Assembly (NCBI RefSeq): GCF_003236295.1
Contig: NZ_POTW01000001.1
Coordinates: 62,001-126,000 of the forward strand
DNA from: Jiangella anatolica
GTDB taxonomy: Bacteria > Actinomycetota > Actinomycetes > Jiangellales > Jiangellaceae
Direction of reading: 5' to 3'
DNA length: 64,000 bases
Below, in pieces: positions 43,556-51,071 of this stretch. A program made the position numbers and the translations under genes. The notes under the pieces were generated by a model. It saw nothing but the letters and a program-made list of their open reading frames with translations. It ran no database searches and was not told the DNA's origin. Within the stretch, counting starts at the first letter, position 1. Every line of letters starts with the position of its first letter.

Positions 43556-44542
43556 GTGACCGGACTCGACGCCACGAAGACGCGGGTCGTCGGTCGTCCG
43601 GGCGAGCAGTTGCGGCTCATGGCCAAGATCGCCCGCATGTACCACCTGCGGGGGATGCGGCAGAACGAGATCGCCGCCGAGCTGCACCTCTCGCAGGCGC
43701 GGGTGTCGAGGCTGCTCAAGCGCGCCGCCGAGGTCGGCATCGTCCGCACCACCGTCATCGCACCGCCGGGCGTGCAGACCGAGCTCGAGGAGCAGCTGGA
43801 GCAGCGCTACCAGCTGCAGGAGGCCGTCGTCGTGAACGTCAGCGGCGACGAGGAGGCGGTCATCCCGGCCATCGGCGCCGCCGCGGCCGTCCACCTGGAG
43901 AACACCCTCATGGGGTCGGAGGTGGTCGGCATCTCCACCTGGAGCGCGAACCTGCTGGCCACCGTCGAGTCCATGCGGCCGGCCACCACCCGCGTCGTGG
44001 AGAAGGTCGTGCAGCTCATGGGCGGCATGGGCGACCCCATCGCCCAGGTCGAGGCCACCCGCATCATGACGGCGTTCTCCAGCGCCACGGGCGCGGACCC
44101 GGTGTTCCTGGCCGCGCCGTGCCTGCTCGGCAGCGCCAGCGCCCGCGACATCCTCACCGCCGACCCGACGCTGACCCGCGTCACCGCGCTGTGGGACGAG
44201 CTGACCACCGTGCTGGTCGGCGTGGGCACGCTGGAGCCGTCGCCGCTGCTGCGCAGCAGCGGCAACGCCGTCGCGCCGGACGACCAGGCCATGCTGCGCG
44301 GCGCGGGCGCCGTCGGCGACGTCTGCATGCGCTTCTTCGACGCCGACGGCAAACCCGTCGACTCCTCGCTGGACGAGCGGATCATCGGCATCCGCGAGTC
44401 GCAGCTGCGGGCCGTGCCGCGGCGCATCGGCGTCGCGGGCGGGCTGCGCAAGCTCACCGCGCTGCGCGGCGCCCTTCACGGCGGCTGGATCAACGTCCTC
44501 GTCACCGACATCGACACCGCCCAGGCGCTGCTGGAGTCGTGA
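43556..44542 (+). CDS. SorC/DeoR-type sugar-binding transcriptional regulator
   Basis: A 328-residue regulator. The N-terminal helix-turn-helix is at about residues 28-50 (RGMRQNEIAAELHLSQARVS). The SorC-type sugar-phosphate-binding domain follows from about 65 to the end; AIGAAAAVHLENTLMGSEVVG and the late GVAGGLRKLTALRGAL are family landmarks. GTG 43556 with GGGAG upstream is preferred over ATG 43532, because that ATG lies inside the operator-like palindrome. SorC regulators respond to phosphorylated sugars, so apulose-4-phosphate or a similar intermediate is a plausible signal. It is the proposed regulator of both divergent operons at 34.6-34.8 kb. Confidence 0.88.
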   Translation: MTGLDATKTRVVGRPGEQLRLMAKIARMYHLRGMRQNEIAAELHLSQARVSRLLKRAAEVGIVRTTVIAPPGVQTELEEQLEQRYQLQEAVVVNVSGDEEAVIPAIGAAAAVHLENTLMGSEVVGISTWSANLLATVESMRPATTRVVEKVVQLMGGMGDPIAQVEATRIMTAFSSATGADPVFLAAPCLLGSASARDILTADPTLTRVTALWDELTTVLVGVGTLEPSPLLRSSGNAVAPDDQAMLRGAGAVGDVCMRFFDADGKPVDSSLDERIIGIRESQLRAVPRRIGVAGGLRKLTALRGALHGGWINVLVTDIDTAQALLES

Positions 44543-44543
44543 C

Positions 44544-45122
44544 TCAGCTCGAGCGGATCGCGTAGCGGCGCATCGTCACGCCTGTGTTGAAGGACCGCTG
44601 CTCGAGCACGTCCAGCTCGACCGGCCGGTCGTAGTCGTCGAACAGCGGCCGGCCGAAGCCGAGGATCGTGGGGTGCGTGGTGAGCAGGAGCTCGTCCAGC
44701 AGCCCGGCCCGCAGCAGCTGGGTGGCCAGTGTCGCGCCGCCGACGCCGATGGCGCCGTCGGTCTGCGCGCGCAGCGTGGCCAGCTGCTCGATCGCGTCGT
44801 CGCCGCCGATGACCCGGGTGTTGTGGCCGGCGCTGCTGCGGGTGCGGGAGACCAGCACCTTGGGCTTGGCGGTCCACAGGTCGGCGTACTCGTGCAGGAA
44901 GTCCGGCAACGAGGCGTCCTCGCGCGCCCGCGGCCAGAACTCCTCCATGATCTCGTAGAACACCCGGCCGTGGACGATGAGCGCGACCGACTTCGTCACC
45001 GCGTTGAACTCGCGGTGCAACTCCTCGTCCAGGCGCAGCCACTCGCCGGCGCCGTTGTCGCCAGGCACCTGCTCGATCCGCAGGTCGACGGAGACGTTCA
45101 TCGAGTAGACGAAGCGGCCCAT
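44544..45122 (-). CDS. dihydrofolate reductase family protein (RibD C-terminal domain)
   Basis: A 192-residue RibD-C-type protein (MGRFVYSMNVSVDLRI at the start, IGVGGATLATQLLRAGLLDE in the middle and TTHPTILGFGRPLF late). It is a distant paralogue of the protein at 4594-5178. ATG 45122 with GAGGA upstream is used; the longer frame reaches into the operator. It probably binds NADPH; the substrate is unknown. It is divergent from the HxlR gene and read from a strong promoter (TTGACA-N16-TATAGT) that the HxlR-type palindrome could block. It is convergent with the SorC gene, with a gap of one base. Confidence 0.85.
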   Translation of the reverse strand: MGRFVYSMNVSVDLRIEQVPGDNGAGEWLRLDEELHREFNAVTKSVALIVHGRVFYEIMEEFWPRAREDASLPDFLHEYADLWTAKPKVLVSRTRSSAGHNTRVIGGDDAIEQLATLRAQTDGAIGVGGATLATQLLRAGLLDELLLTTHPTILGFGRPLFDDYDRPVELDVLEQRSFNTGVTMRRYAIRSS

Positions 45123-45137
45123 CTCGTCCTCTTCCCG

Positions 45138-45185
45138 AGTGATTGCGAACTGCAATCACTATAGTGGGGCCGAGGTGCCTGTCAA
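45138..45185. promoter_or_regulatory. divergent promoter and perfect HxlR-type palindrome
   Basis: AGTGATTGC (45138-45146) and GCAATCACT (45152-45160) are perfect inverted repeats separated by 5 bases. Next to them is the palindrome ACTATAGT, giving TATAGT on both strands. On the minus strand TTGACA (45185-45180) lies 16 bases before TATAGT (45163-45158), a near-consensus promoter for the RibD-C-type gene. The repeat would overlap its start site. Confidence 0.7.
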
Positions 45186-45194
45186 GGAGGAGTC

Positions 45195-45698
45195 GTGGAA
45201 CCACGGTCCGGATGTCCGGTCAACGCCGCCGTCGAGGTGCTCGGCGACCGCTGGTCGCTGCTCGTCCTGCGCGACGTCATCTTCGCCGACCGCCGCTACT
45301 TCCGGGCGCTGCTCACCGGCTCGGCCGAGGGCATCGCGACGAACATCCTCGCCGACCGCCTCGTCCGGCTGGTCGAGGCGGGCATCCTCACCCGCGGCGC
45401 CGCGGGGCGGGGGCAGCGGGCCCGTTACAGCCTCACCGAGGCCGGCATCCGGACGCTGCCGATCATCTGCGCCCTCGGCGACTGGGGCCTGGACTGGCGT
45501 CCCGGTGATGAGGAGCTGCGGGCCCGGCAGCAGCTCATGCGCGACGGGGGACCGGCGTTCGTCGAGGAGCTCATGGACGAGCTGCGCGTCCGGCACCTCG
45601 ACGCCCCAGCGAAGCCGCAGGACGGGCCGGGCCCGTTCGAGCGGCTCGACGCCGCGGGACCGCCGCCCGGCGCCGACGGCGCCGGGCGGCCGCGCTGA
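45195..45698 (+). CDS. HxlR-family transcriptional regulator
   Basis: A 167-residue winged-helix regulator. The N-terminal Cys of the family (GCPVNAAVEVLGDRWSLLVL, Cys 7) is present and can act as a redox or electrophile sensor. The wing region follows (GIATNILADRLVRLVEAGIL). The GTG start has GGAGGAG upstream. The C-terminal 40 residues (PPPGADGAGRPR at the end) are Pro/Gly-rich and probably disordered. It is divergent from the RibD-C-type gene and probably regulates it through the palindrome between them. Confidence 0.88.
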   Translation: MEPRSGCPVNAAVEVLGDRWSLLVLRDVIFADRRYFRALLTGSAEGIATNILADRLVRLVEAGILTRGAAGRGQRARYSLTEAGIRTLPIICALGDWGLDWRPGDEELRARQQLMRDGGPAFVEELMDELRVRHLDAPAKPQDGPGPFERLDAAGPPPGADGAGRPR

Positions 45699-45704
45699 GT
45701 GCGT

Positions 45705-46679
45705 TCAGTTGCCGAGCCAGACCTGGAGGACCTGGGGGACCGGGCGGAAGACGGTGCTGTCGATCTGGTGGTACTCCGAGATCGACTGCGTGCTGCCGCC
45801 GCCGTCGAGCTGCATCTCGTATTGCGAGCCGAAGTGCTTGAGGATCTGCCGGGCGTCCGCGAGCCTGTAGGACCGCGTCGTCGTGAGGATGTAGACGCGC
45901 GAGGCGGCCACGTTCACCTGCGCATTGACGCCGAGCATCGTCCGTCGCGAGATGTCGTCGGGGTTGCCGGTGAGGTTGGCGGCGGGATGGAAGCCGACGG
46001 TTCCGTAGTAGCTGGCCGGGCACAGGGGATCGGTGCCGCAACCGGGGTAGTGCGAGTTCACGTGCGCCGCCGTGTAGTTCGCCGGGAAGTCGCGCAGCTT
46101 CACCGTCTGGAAACCGCTGTCAGGCAGGCCCATCGTCAGGCTCACCTTCGCCAGCGTCAGGTCGAACGCCGACGGCATGCCGTAGGACCAGATTCTGCCG
46201 CCCCACACGTCGGGAAGGCTGAGCGCCGTCGACGGATTGCTCGACGAGTCCTTGAAGAAGCCCGCATTGGTCGTGCTGAAGAGCTCCTCTCCCGGCGTCT
46301 GGTAGATCTCCTGCCAGATGTCCACGGTGTCCTTGCTGTAGAGCTGACCGGCGCTCGGGGGTCCGCACGGACAGTTCGGGAAGGATGCGACGCTGAGGTT
46401 GGCGCCGTCGGCGAGGTCGACGACCTGGACGACCGCGGCCAGCTGGGGCAGTCCGCCGGAGGTCTCCATGCCCCAGCAGACCGTCACTCCGCGGTCCTTG
46501 TACTGCTCGATCCACTGGGTGATGCCCTGGACGGGCGTGGCGGGACAGGACTGCTCGGCGGACGCGGTCTGCGCCCCGCCGAAGCTGACGACCGCGCTGA
46601 GTCCGGCGACCAGCGCGAGAGTGGTGCCGATCCGGGCCAGCCGGCTGGTGATCCGCCGGCGGATGGTGCTCGCTGACAT
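45705..46679 (-). CDS. exported phosphodiester glycosidase family protein (NAGPA domain)
   Basis: A 324-residue exported protein. ATG 46679 follows AGGAGG. The signal peptide is ITSRLARIGTTLALVAGLSA, with cleavage after AQTASA (about residue 41). The rest is a NAGPA-type domain: AGFFKDSSSNPSTALSLPDV corresponds to the family's NGGFF region, and MQLDGGGSTQSISEY to its DGGGSTT motif. The related human enzyme removes N-acetylglucosamine from a phosphodiester; bacterial members may act on wall or capsule glycans. Several Cys (for example NCPCGP, YPGCGTDPLCPA) could form disulfides. It looks single, with its own promoter, and does not obviously belong to either flanking operon. Confidence 0.85.
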   Translation of the reverse strand: MSASTIRRRITSRLARIGTTLALVAGLSAVVSFGGAQTASAEQSCPATPVQGITQWIEQYKDRGVTVCWGMETSGGLPQLAAVVQVVDLADGANLSVASFPNCPCGPPSAGQLYSKDTVDIWQEIYQTPGEELFSTTNAGFFKDSSSNPSTALSLPDVWGGRIWSYGMPSAFDLTLAKVSLTMGLPDSGFQTVKLRDFPANYTAAHVNSHYPGCGTDPLCPASYYGTVGFHPAANLTGNPDDISRRTMLGVNAQVNVAASRVYILTTTRSYRLADARQILKHFGSQYEMQLDGGGSTQSISEYHQIDSTVFRPVPQVLQVWLGN

Positions 46680-46737
46680 TGTTACCTCCTGAGCCAAGGG
46701 GGAGGGGAACATGCCGCTGCGCGCTGCGGGTGTAATT

Positions 46738-46766
46738 ATCCTACGAAGGCACCCATAGGGGCGCAA
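46738..46766 (-). promoter_or_regulatory. promoter of the phosphodiester-glycosidase gene
   Basis: Minus-strand TTGCGC (46766-46761) and TAGGAT (46743-46738) are 17 bases apart, in a locally AT-richer patch about 60 bases before the start. The remaining gap to the SDR gene (46767-46872) shows no further gene. Confidence 0.5.
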
Positions 46767-46872
46767 GATACTTACAGTCGTCATCGACTCCACCACCCAG
46801 TTGGTTGAGGATGGCGACATGGCCGAGGCACTCGATCGACGATGATGCGGTCGTCGTCGCCGAACAGCGGGG

Positions 46873-47658
46873 TCAGTGCGCGAGCTTGGCGAGCAGCCCG
46901 CCGTCCACCCGGTAGCAGGCACCGGTGATGGCGCGGGACTCGGGACCGGCCAGGAAGAGCACCAGCGCGGCGACGTCCTCGGGCTCGGCGAGGAAGCCGA
47001 TCGGGTGCACCGCGCCCCACTCGGCCAGGGCGCGCTCCGGGTCGTCCGGTGCGTACTGCTCGGCGGCGGCGCGCAGCATGGGCGTGCGGACCGAGCCCGG
47101 CGCGACGCAGTTGACACGGATCCCGTCCTTCGCGTGGTCGAGCGCCGCCGCAGCGGTCAGCGCCACGACGCCGGCCTTCGACGCGGCGTAGGCCGGCACC
47201 GCCGGCATGCTGGCGAACGCCTGCACCGAAGCCGTGTTGACGATCGCGCCGCCGCCGCGCTCCCGCAGCAGCGGGATCGCGTGCTTCATCAGCAGGAACG
47301 GCCCGCGCAGGTTGGCGCCGAGGACGAACTCCCAGTCAGCGAGCGAGACGTCCGGCACCGCGCCGTGGCGGTTCACGCCGGCGCCGTTGAACAGCACGTC
47401 GAGCCCGCCGTAGGACTCCGCGGCGGTGGCGGCCGCCCGCCTGGCCGTCGGCTCTTCGCCGACGTCGCCGGTGACGGCCGTCGCCGCGCCGCCGTCCGCC
47501 GCGATCTCCTCGACGACGGAGCGCAACATCTCGGCGTCGAGGTCGACGGCGACGACCGACGCGCCCTCGGCGGCGAACGCGTGGGCCACCGCCGCGCCGA
47601 TGCCGTTGGCGGCACCGGTCACGATCGCGACCCGCCCGGCGAACCGCGTGCCCGTCAT
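46873..47658 (-). CDS. SDR-family oxidoreductase
   Basis: A 261-residue classical short-chain dehydrogenase. The cofactor motif is TGAANGIG (residues 14-21), followed by NGAGVN. The catalytic Ser is in VNTASVQAF, and Tyr-x-x-x-Lys in PAYAASKAG (about residue 158). VDLD after the second strand (Asp 39 or so) favours NAD(H) over NADP(H). FabG-like proteins of this length oxidise sugars, acids or alcohols. The ATG overlaps the stop of the aminotransferase gene, so the two are co-transcribed and under the divergent GntR regulator. Confidence 0.9.
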   Translation of the reverse strand: MTGTRFAGRVAIVTGAANGIGAAVAHAFAAEGASVVAVDLDAEMLRSVVEEIAADGGAATAVTGDVGEEPTARRAAATAAESYGGLDVLFNGAGVNRHGAVPDVSLADWEFVLGANLRGPFLLMKHAIPLLRERGGGAIVNTASVQAFASMPAVPAYAASKAGVVALTAAAALDHAKDGIRVNCVAPGSVRTPMLRAAAEQYAPDDPERALAEWGAVHPIGFLAEPEDVAALVLFLAGPESRAITGACYRVDGGLLAKLAH

Positions 47659-48947
47659 CGGGGCCGGCCGGTCGTGTCGACGGTGGCGGCCACGGCCGCG
47701 CCGAAGGCGGCGACGGTCCGGTTGACGTCGGCCTCGTCGTGCACGGTCGACAGGTACCAGCGCCCGCCGGGCAGGACGTAGATCCCGCGGCGCAGCAGCT
47801 CCACCGTGAGAGCGCCGTACCAGTCCCAGTCGGCGGACATGAACGTCGCGAAGCTGTCACCGGCCGGCACGCCGGGCGTGCACTGGACGACGGGGCCGAC
47901 GTGGTGCACCGCGCCCGTGACGCCGTGGTCGGCGAGAGCCTTGCGCATGCCCTGCGTCAGCTGCCCGGCCCGCTCCTCGAACGCCTCGTACACGCCCGGG
48001 CGGGCGAGCTCTGTCAGCGTGGCGTCCGCCGCGGCCAGGGCGAGCGGTCCGCCGTTGTAGGTGCCGGCGTGGACCACGCCCTGGGTGGCCAGGTCCATGA
48101 CGGCGGCCCGGCCGGCCACGGCCGACAGCGGGAGGCCGCCGGCGATCGCCTTGGCGAGCACGGCCAGGTCGGGGCTGACGCCGTAGCGTTCGGTCCCGCC
48201 GCCGTACGCGATGCGGAACCCGGTGATGACCTCGTCGAAGACGAGCACCACGCCGTGCGCGTCGCACAGCTCGCGCAGGCCGGCGAGGAAGCCCGGCGCG
48301 GGCGGCAGCACGCCGGAGTTGCACAGCGCGGGCTCGGTGAAGATCGCCGCGATGTCGTGGTCCGGGCCGGACAGCGCCGCGGCGACGGCCGGGAGATCGT
48401 TCCACGGCAGCATGACGGCGTCGGCCGGCGCCCGGGGATGCTGCCCCCGGGACGTCAGGCCGTCGAGCGAGCCGTCCGCCGCGGGCCGGTAGCCCAGCAG
48501 CATGGCGTCGGACCAGCCGTGATAGTGGCCGTGGAACTTGATGAACCGGACCCGGCCGGTGGCCGCCCGGACCAGCCGCAGCGCGATCTGGGCGGCCTCG
48601 GAGCCGGTGTTCGACCACAGCACCTTGTCCATGCCGGGGATCGCCGCGCAGACCCGCTCGGCCAGCTCGAACTCCCTGCTGTGGCCCGCGCCCGAGCTCT
48701 GACCCGCGGCGAGCTGCCGCGTGACGGCGTCGACCAGCGCCGGGTGCGAGTTGCCCAGGATGAGCGGGCCCCAGCCGAGGACGTAGTCGACGTACTCCCG
48801 TCCGTCCACGTCCCACAGCCGGGACCCCGCCCCGCGCTCGAAGAACAACGGATGCGGTCTCATCGCCGCGCGCAAGCCGCTGCTGACCCCGCCGGGCAGG
48901 GACAGCTTGGCGCGCTCGTACATCTGTGCAGACTGCGACCACTCCAT
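47655..48947 (-). CDS. class III aminotransferase, glutamate-1-semialdehyde aminomutase-like
   Basis: A 430-residue PLP enzyme. SNTGSEAAQIALRLVRAATG, FHGHYHGWSD and VVLVFDEVITGFRIAYGG are class III landmarks. The PLP Lys is K266 in LAKAIAGGLPLSAVAG. The overall pattern is that of GSA-aminomutase-like proteins outside heme synthesis, which can transfer or shift amino groups on sugar- or acid-derived aldehydes. ATG 48947 (MEWSQSAQMYERAKLSLPGG) gives the normal N-terminus; the open frame upstream passes through the GntR promoter. It is divergent from the GntR gene across a 136-base gap that holds one copy of the GntR operator. Confidence 0.9.
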   Translation of the reverse strand: MEWSQSAQMYERAKLSLPGGVSSGLRAAMRPHPLFFERGAGSRLWDVDGREYVDYVLGWGPLILGNSHPALVDAVTRQLAAGQSSGAGHSREFELAERVCAAIPGMDKVLWSNTGSEAAQIALRLVRAATGRVRFIKFHGHYHGWSDAMLLGYRPAADGSLDGLTSRGQHPRAPADAVMLPWNDLPAVAAALSGPDHDIAAIFTEPALCNSGVLPPAPGFLAGLRELCDAHGVVLVFDEVITGFRIAYGGGTERYGVSPDLAVLAKAIAGGLPLSAVAGRAAVMDLATQGVVHAGTYNGGPLALAAADATLTELARPGVYEAFEERAGQLTQGMRKALADHGVTGAVHHVGPVVQCTPGVPAGDSFATFMSADWDWYGALTVELLRRGIYVLPGGRWYLSTVHDEADVNRTVAAFGAAVAATVDTTGRPR

Positions 48948-48995
48948 GGAGGACCACCTGTTCGGTGCGAGAGCGGGCCGGACAACACGAACGGT

Positions 48996-49031
48996 GGTTG
49001 TCCTACAACCAATTTCTGCGGACTGTACAGT
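48996..49031. promoter_or_regulatory. GntR operator copy and palindrome in the divergent promoter region
   Basis: GGTTGTCCTACAACC (48996-49010) equals one arm of the large palindromes at 49825 and 55531. ACTGTACAGT (49022-49031) is a perfect palindrome and contains a possible -10 (TACAGT) for the GntR gene. The arrangement fits autoregulation plus control of the aminotransferase-SDR pair. Confidence 0.6.
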
Positions 49032-49083
49032 TCGCTGTGTCCCGCGTGCAAGCGGGCTAGGGCTGGCCGGCAGGGAGAACAGG

Positions 49084-49785
49084 GTGGCGACGAGGCAAGA
49101 TCGACGGGAGTCGGGCGGCGGTCCGACCCTGCTGCACGCGATCAAGGAACTGATCCTCGACCGGGGGTTGCGGCCGGGTGACCGGTTGCCCACCGAGCAC
49201 CAGCTCTCCGACCAGCTCGGCGCCAGCCGGAACGCGGTGCGCGAGGCGCTGCAGGCGCTGCAGGTGCAGGGCATCCTCGAGATCCGGCACGGGCACGGCA
49301 TCTACCTGCGTGAGGTGACCCTCGACGGGCTGACCGACATCCTCACCTTCTGGGCCCGGCTCACCGAGCCCGACGGCCTCAAGAGCCTGCTGCCGATCGC
49401 CGAGGTCCGGGAGATCCTGGAGGTCAACCTGCTGCGCGCGGTGGTGCCGCTGCTGGCGCCGGCCGACCTGGACGAGCTGGTGGCGATCGTCGAGGACATG
49501 GAGGCCCGGGCCGAGCGGGACGACTGGGCGATCGAGGTCGACCGCCGGTTCCACGACGTGCTGTACCGCCCGCTGGGCAACTGGGTCGTGGTCTTCCTGC
49601 TGCAGGCGTTCTGGGACGCCATCTCCAGCATCAGCGAGCATCACGACCTGTCGATCCCGCCGCCCGCGCGGATCGCGCAGCAGCACCGCAACATCGTCAC
49701 CGCGCTCCAGCGCGGCGACGCCGACGCGGCGGTGGCGGCGATGAGCGGGCACTTCGACAACCAGCTGCACCGCACCCGGGCCTGA
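49084..49785 (+). CDS. GntR-family transcriptional regulator (FadR subgroup)
   Basis: A 233-residue regulator. The winged helix is at residues 14-80 (LLHAIKELILDRGLRPGDRL, then LSDQLGASRNAVREALQALQ). The FCD domain follows from about 95 (IAEVREILEVNLLRAVVPLL; Asp and His residues such as VDRRFHDVLYRPLGN and the final SGHFDNQL would bind a metal). GTG 49084 with GGGAG upstream is chosen; the frame extends upstream only through promoter sequence. FadR-type regulators often sense organic or sugar acids. Copies of its presumed operator precede the enolase gene and the second aldolase gene. Confidence 0.9.
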   Translation: MATRQDRRESGGGPTLLHAIKELILDRGLRPGDRLPTEHQLSDQLGASRNAVREALQALQVQGILEIRHGHGIYLREVTLDGLTDILTFWARLTEPDGLKSLLPIAEVREILEVNLLRAVVPLLAPADLDELVAIVEDMEARAERDDWAIEVDRRFHDVLYRPLGNWVVVFLLQAFWDAISSISEHHDLSIPPPARIAQQHRNIVTALQRGDADAAVAAMSGHFDNQLHRTRA

Positions 49786-49797
49786 CCCCGCGAGGTC

Positions 49798-49857
49798 TTG
49801 CGCCGCGGCACCTCCATGCCTACTCTGGTCGTCCTACAACCGTTGTAGGACAACCAG
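49798..49857 (+). promoter_or_regulatory. promoter with large GntR palindrome before the enolase gene
   Basis: TTGCGC (49798-49803) and TACTCT (49821-49826) are 17 bases apart. The palindrome GTCCTACAAC-C-GTTGTAGGAC (49831-49851) follows at once. It extends with one mismatched pair to 49825-49857. It covers the transcription start, so the bound regulator should repress. Confidence 0.75.
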
Positions 49858-49867
49858 GGGTGACCAG

Positions 49868-51067
49868 GTGAAGATCGTCGACGTCCGTGTGACGCCCGTC
49901 CTCGTTCCGCTCGTGACGCCGCTGCGCTGGTCGGCGGGCACCGAGCTCGGCACGACGCGCACGATCGTGGAGCTCGTGACTGACGAGGGGCTGGTCGGGC
50001 TCGGCGAGACCCGGGGCGGGGAGGCGGTCGCCGCGGCCGTGCGCCAGACGGCGTCGTTCTTCCTGGGCCTCGACCCGGTCGAGGCGCTGCGGGTCGCCAA
50101 ACGGTACGGGTTCTACCGGGTGACCAGCGAGCAGCTCGACATCATCGGAGCGACCAAGCTGGCCGGCGCCGCGGTGGAGATGGCCTGCTGGGACCTCGCC
50201 GGCAAGCAGCTGGGCAAGCGCTGCGGCGACCTGTGGGGCGGCATCGACCGCGAGGAGATCGAGTTCGCCGCCTACGTCTTCTATCGCCAGGGCTCCGCGG
50301 ACGAGGAGCTGACCGTCGACCACCCGGCCGAGCACGCCGTCGAGCTCGTCGACCGCTACGGGTTCCGCGACGTCAAGTTCAAGAACGGCATCCTGCCGCC
50401 GGAGCAGGAGCTGGTCGCGGTCGAGAAGATCAGGGCGAGCCTGGGCGACCGCATGCGGTTCCTCCGGCTCGACCCGAACCAGGCGTGGTCGGTGCCGACG
50501 AGCACCCGGTTCCTCCGCGCCGTCGCCGCGTTCGACGTGGAGTTCTGCGAGGACCCCACTTGGGGGATCGAGGGCATGTCGCTGGTCCGGAAGGACTCGC
50601 CGGTGCCGCTCGCGACGAACATGTGCTGCGTCAGCTTCGACCAGCTGCCGCAGACCATCCGGGAGCACGCCGTCGACGTCATCCTCGGCGACATCCACTT
50701 CTGGGGCGGCCCGTCCGCGCTCGGCCACCTCGCCAAGATCTGCGAGACGTTCAACCTCGGCATGAGCCTGCACAGCGACCGCGAGCTCGGCATCTCGACG
50801 GCGGCGTTGCTGCACTTCGCCGCCGCGCACCCGGTCGTGTCGCACAGCATCGACTCGCACCTGCCGGAACAGAGCGACGACGTCATCGCCGAGCCGCACC
50901 GCTTCCGCGACGGCCGGCTGCCGGTCCCGGCCGGCGCCGGGCTGGGGGTCGAGCTCGACCGCGACAAGCTCGAGGAGTACCACCGCCGGTACGTCGAGCA
51001 GGAGTTCCAGGACGAGTTCCGCGATCCGTTCCGGCCGGAGTGGTGGCCCTCGCTGCCGATCTTCTGA
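49868..51067 (+). CDS. enolase-superfamily acid-sugar dehydratase (glucarate dehydratase-like)
   Basis: A 399-residue protein of the mandelate racemase/enolase superfamily. The catalytic KxK is KFK at 170-172. Metal ligands are probably the Asp in RLDPNQAW, the Glu in FCEDPTW and the Asp or Asn of LATNMCCVS. The catalytic His is H302 in MSLHSDRELGIS. LATNMCC and VILGDIHFWGG place it in the glucarate dehydratase group, whose members remove water from acid sugars to give 2-keto-3-deoxy acids. The substrate need not be glucarate. It leads a GntR-controlled gene series that also contains two aldolase-fold proteins able to process such keto-deoxy acids. Confidence 0.88.
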   Translation: MKIVDVRVTPVLVPLVTPLRWSAGTELGTTRTIVELVTDEGLVGLGETRGGEAVAAAVRQTASFFLGLDPVEALRVAKRYGFYRVTSEQLDIIGATKLAGAAVEMACWDLAGKQLGKRCGDLWGGIDREEIEFAAYVFYRQGSADEELTVDHPAEHAVELVDRYGFRDVKFKNGILPPEQELVAVEKIRASLGDRMRFLRLDPNQAWSVPTSTRFLRAVAAFDVEFCEDPTWGIEGMSLVRKDSPVPLATNMCCVSFDQLPQTIREHAVDVILGDIHFWGGPSALGHLAKICETFNLGMSLHSDRELGISTAALLHFAAAHPVVSHSIDSHLPEQSDDVIAEPHRFRDGRLPVPAGAGLGVELDRDKLEEYHRRYVEQEFQDEFRDPFRPEWWPSLPIF

Positions 51068-51071
51068 CGCC

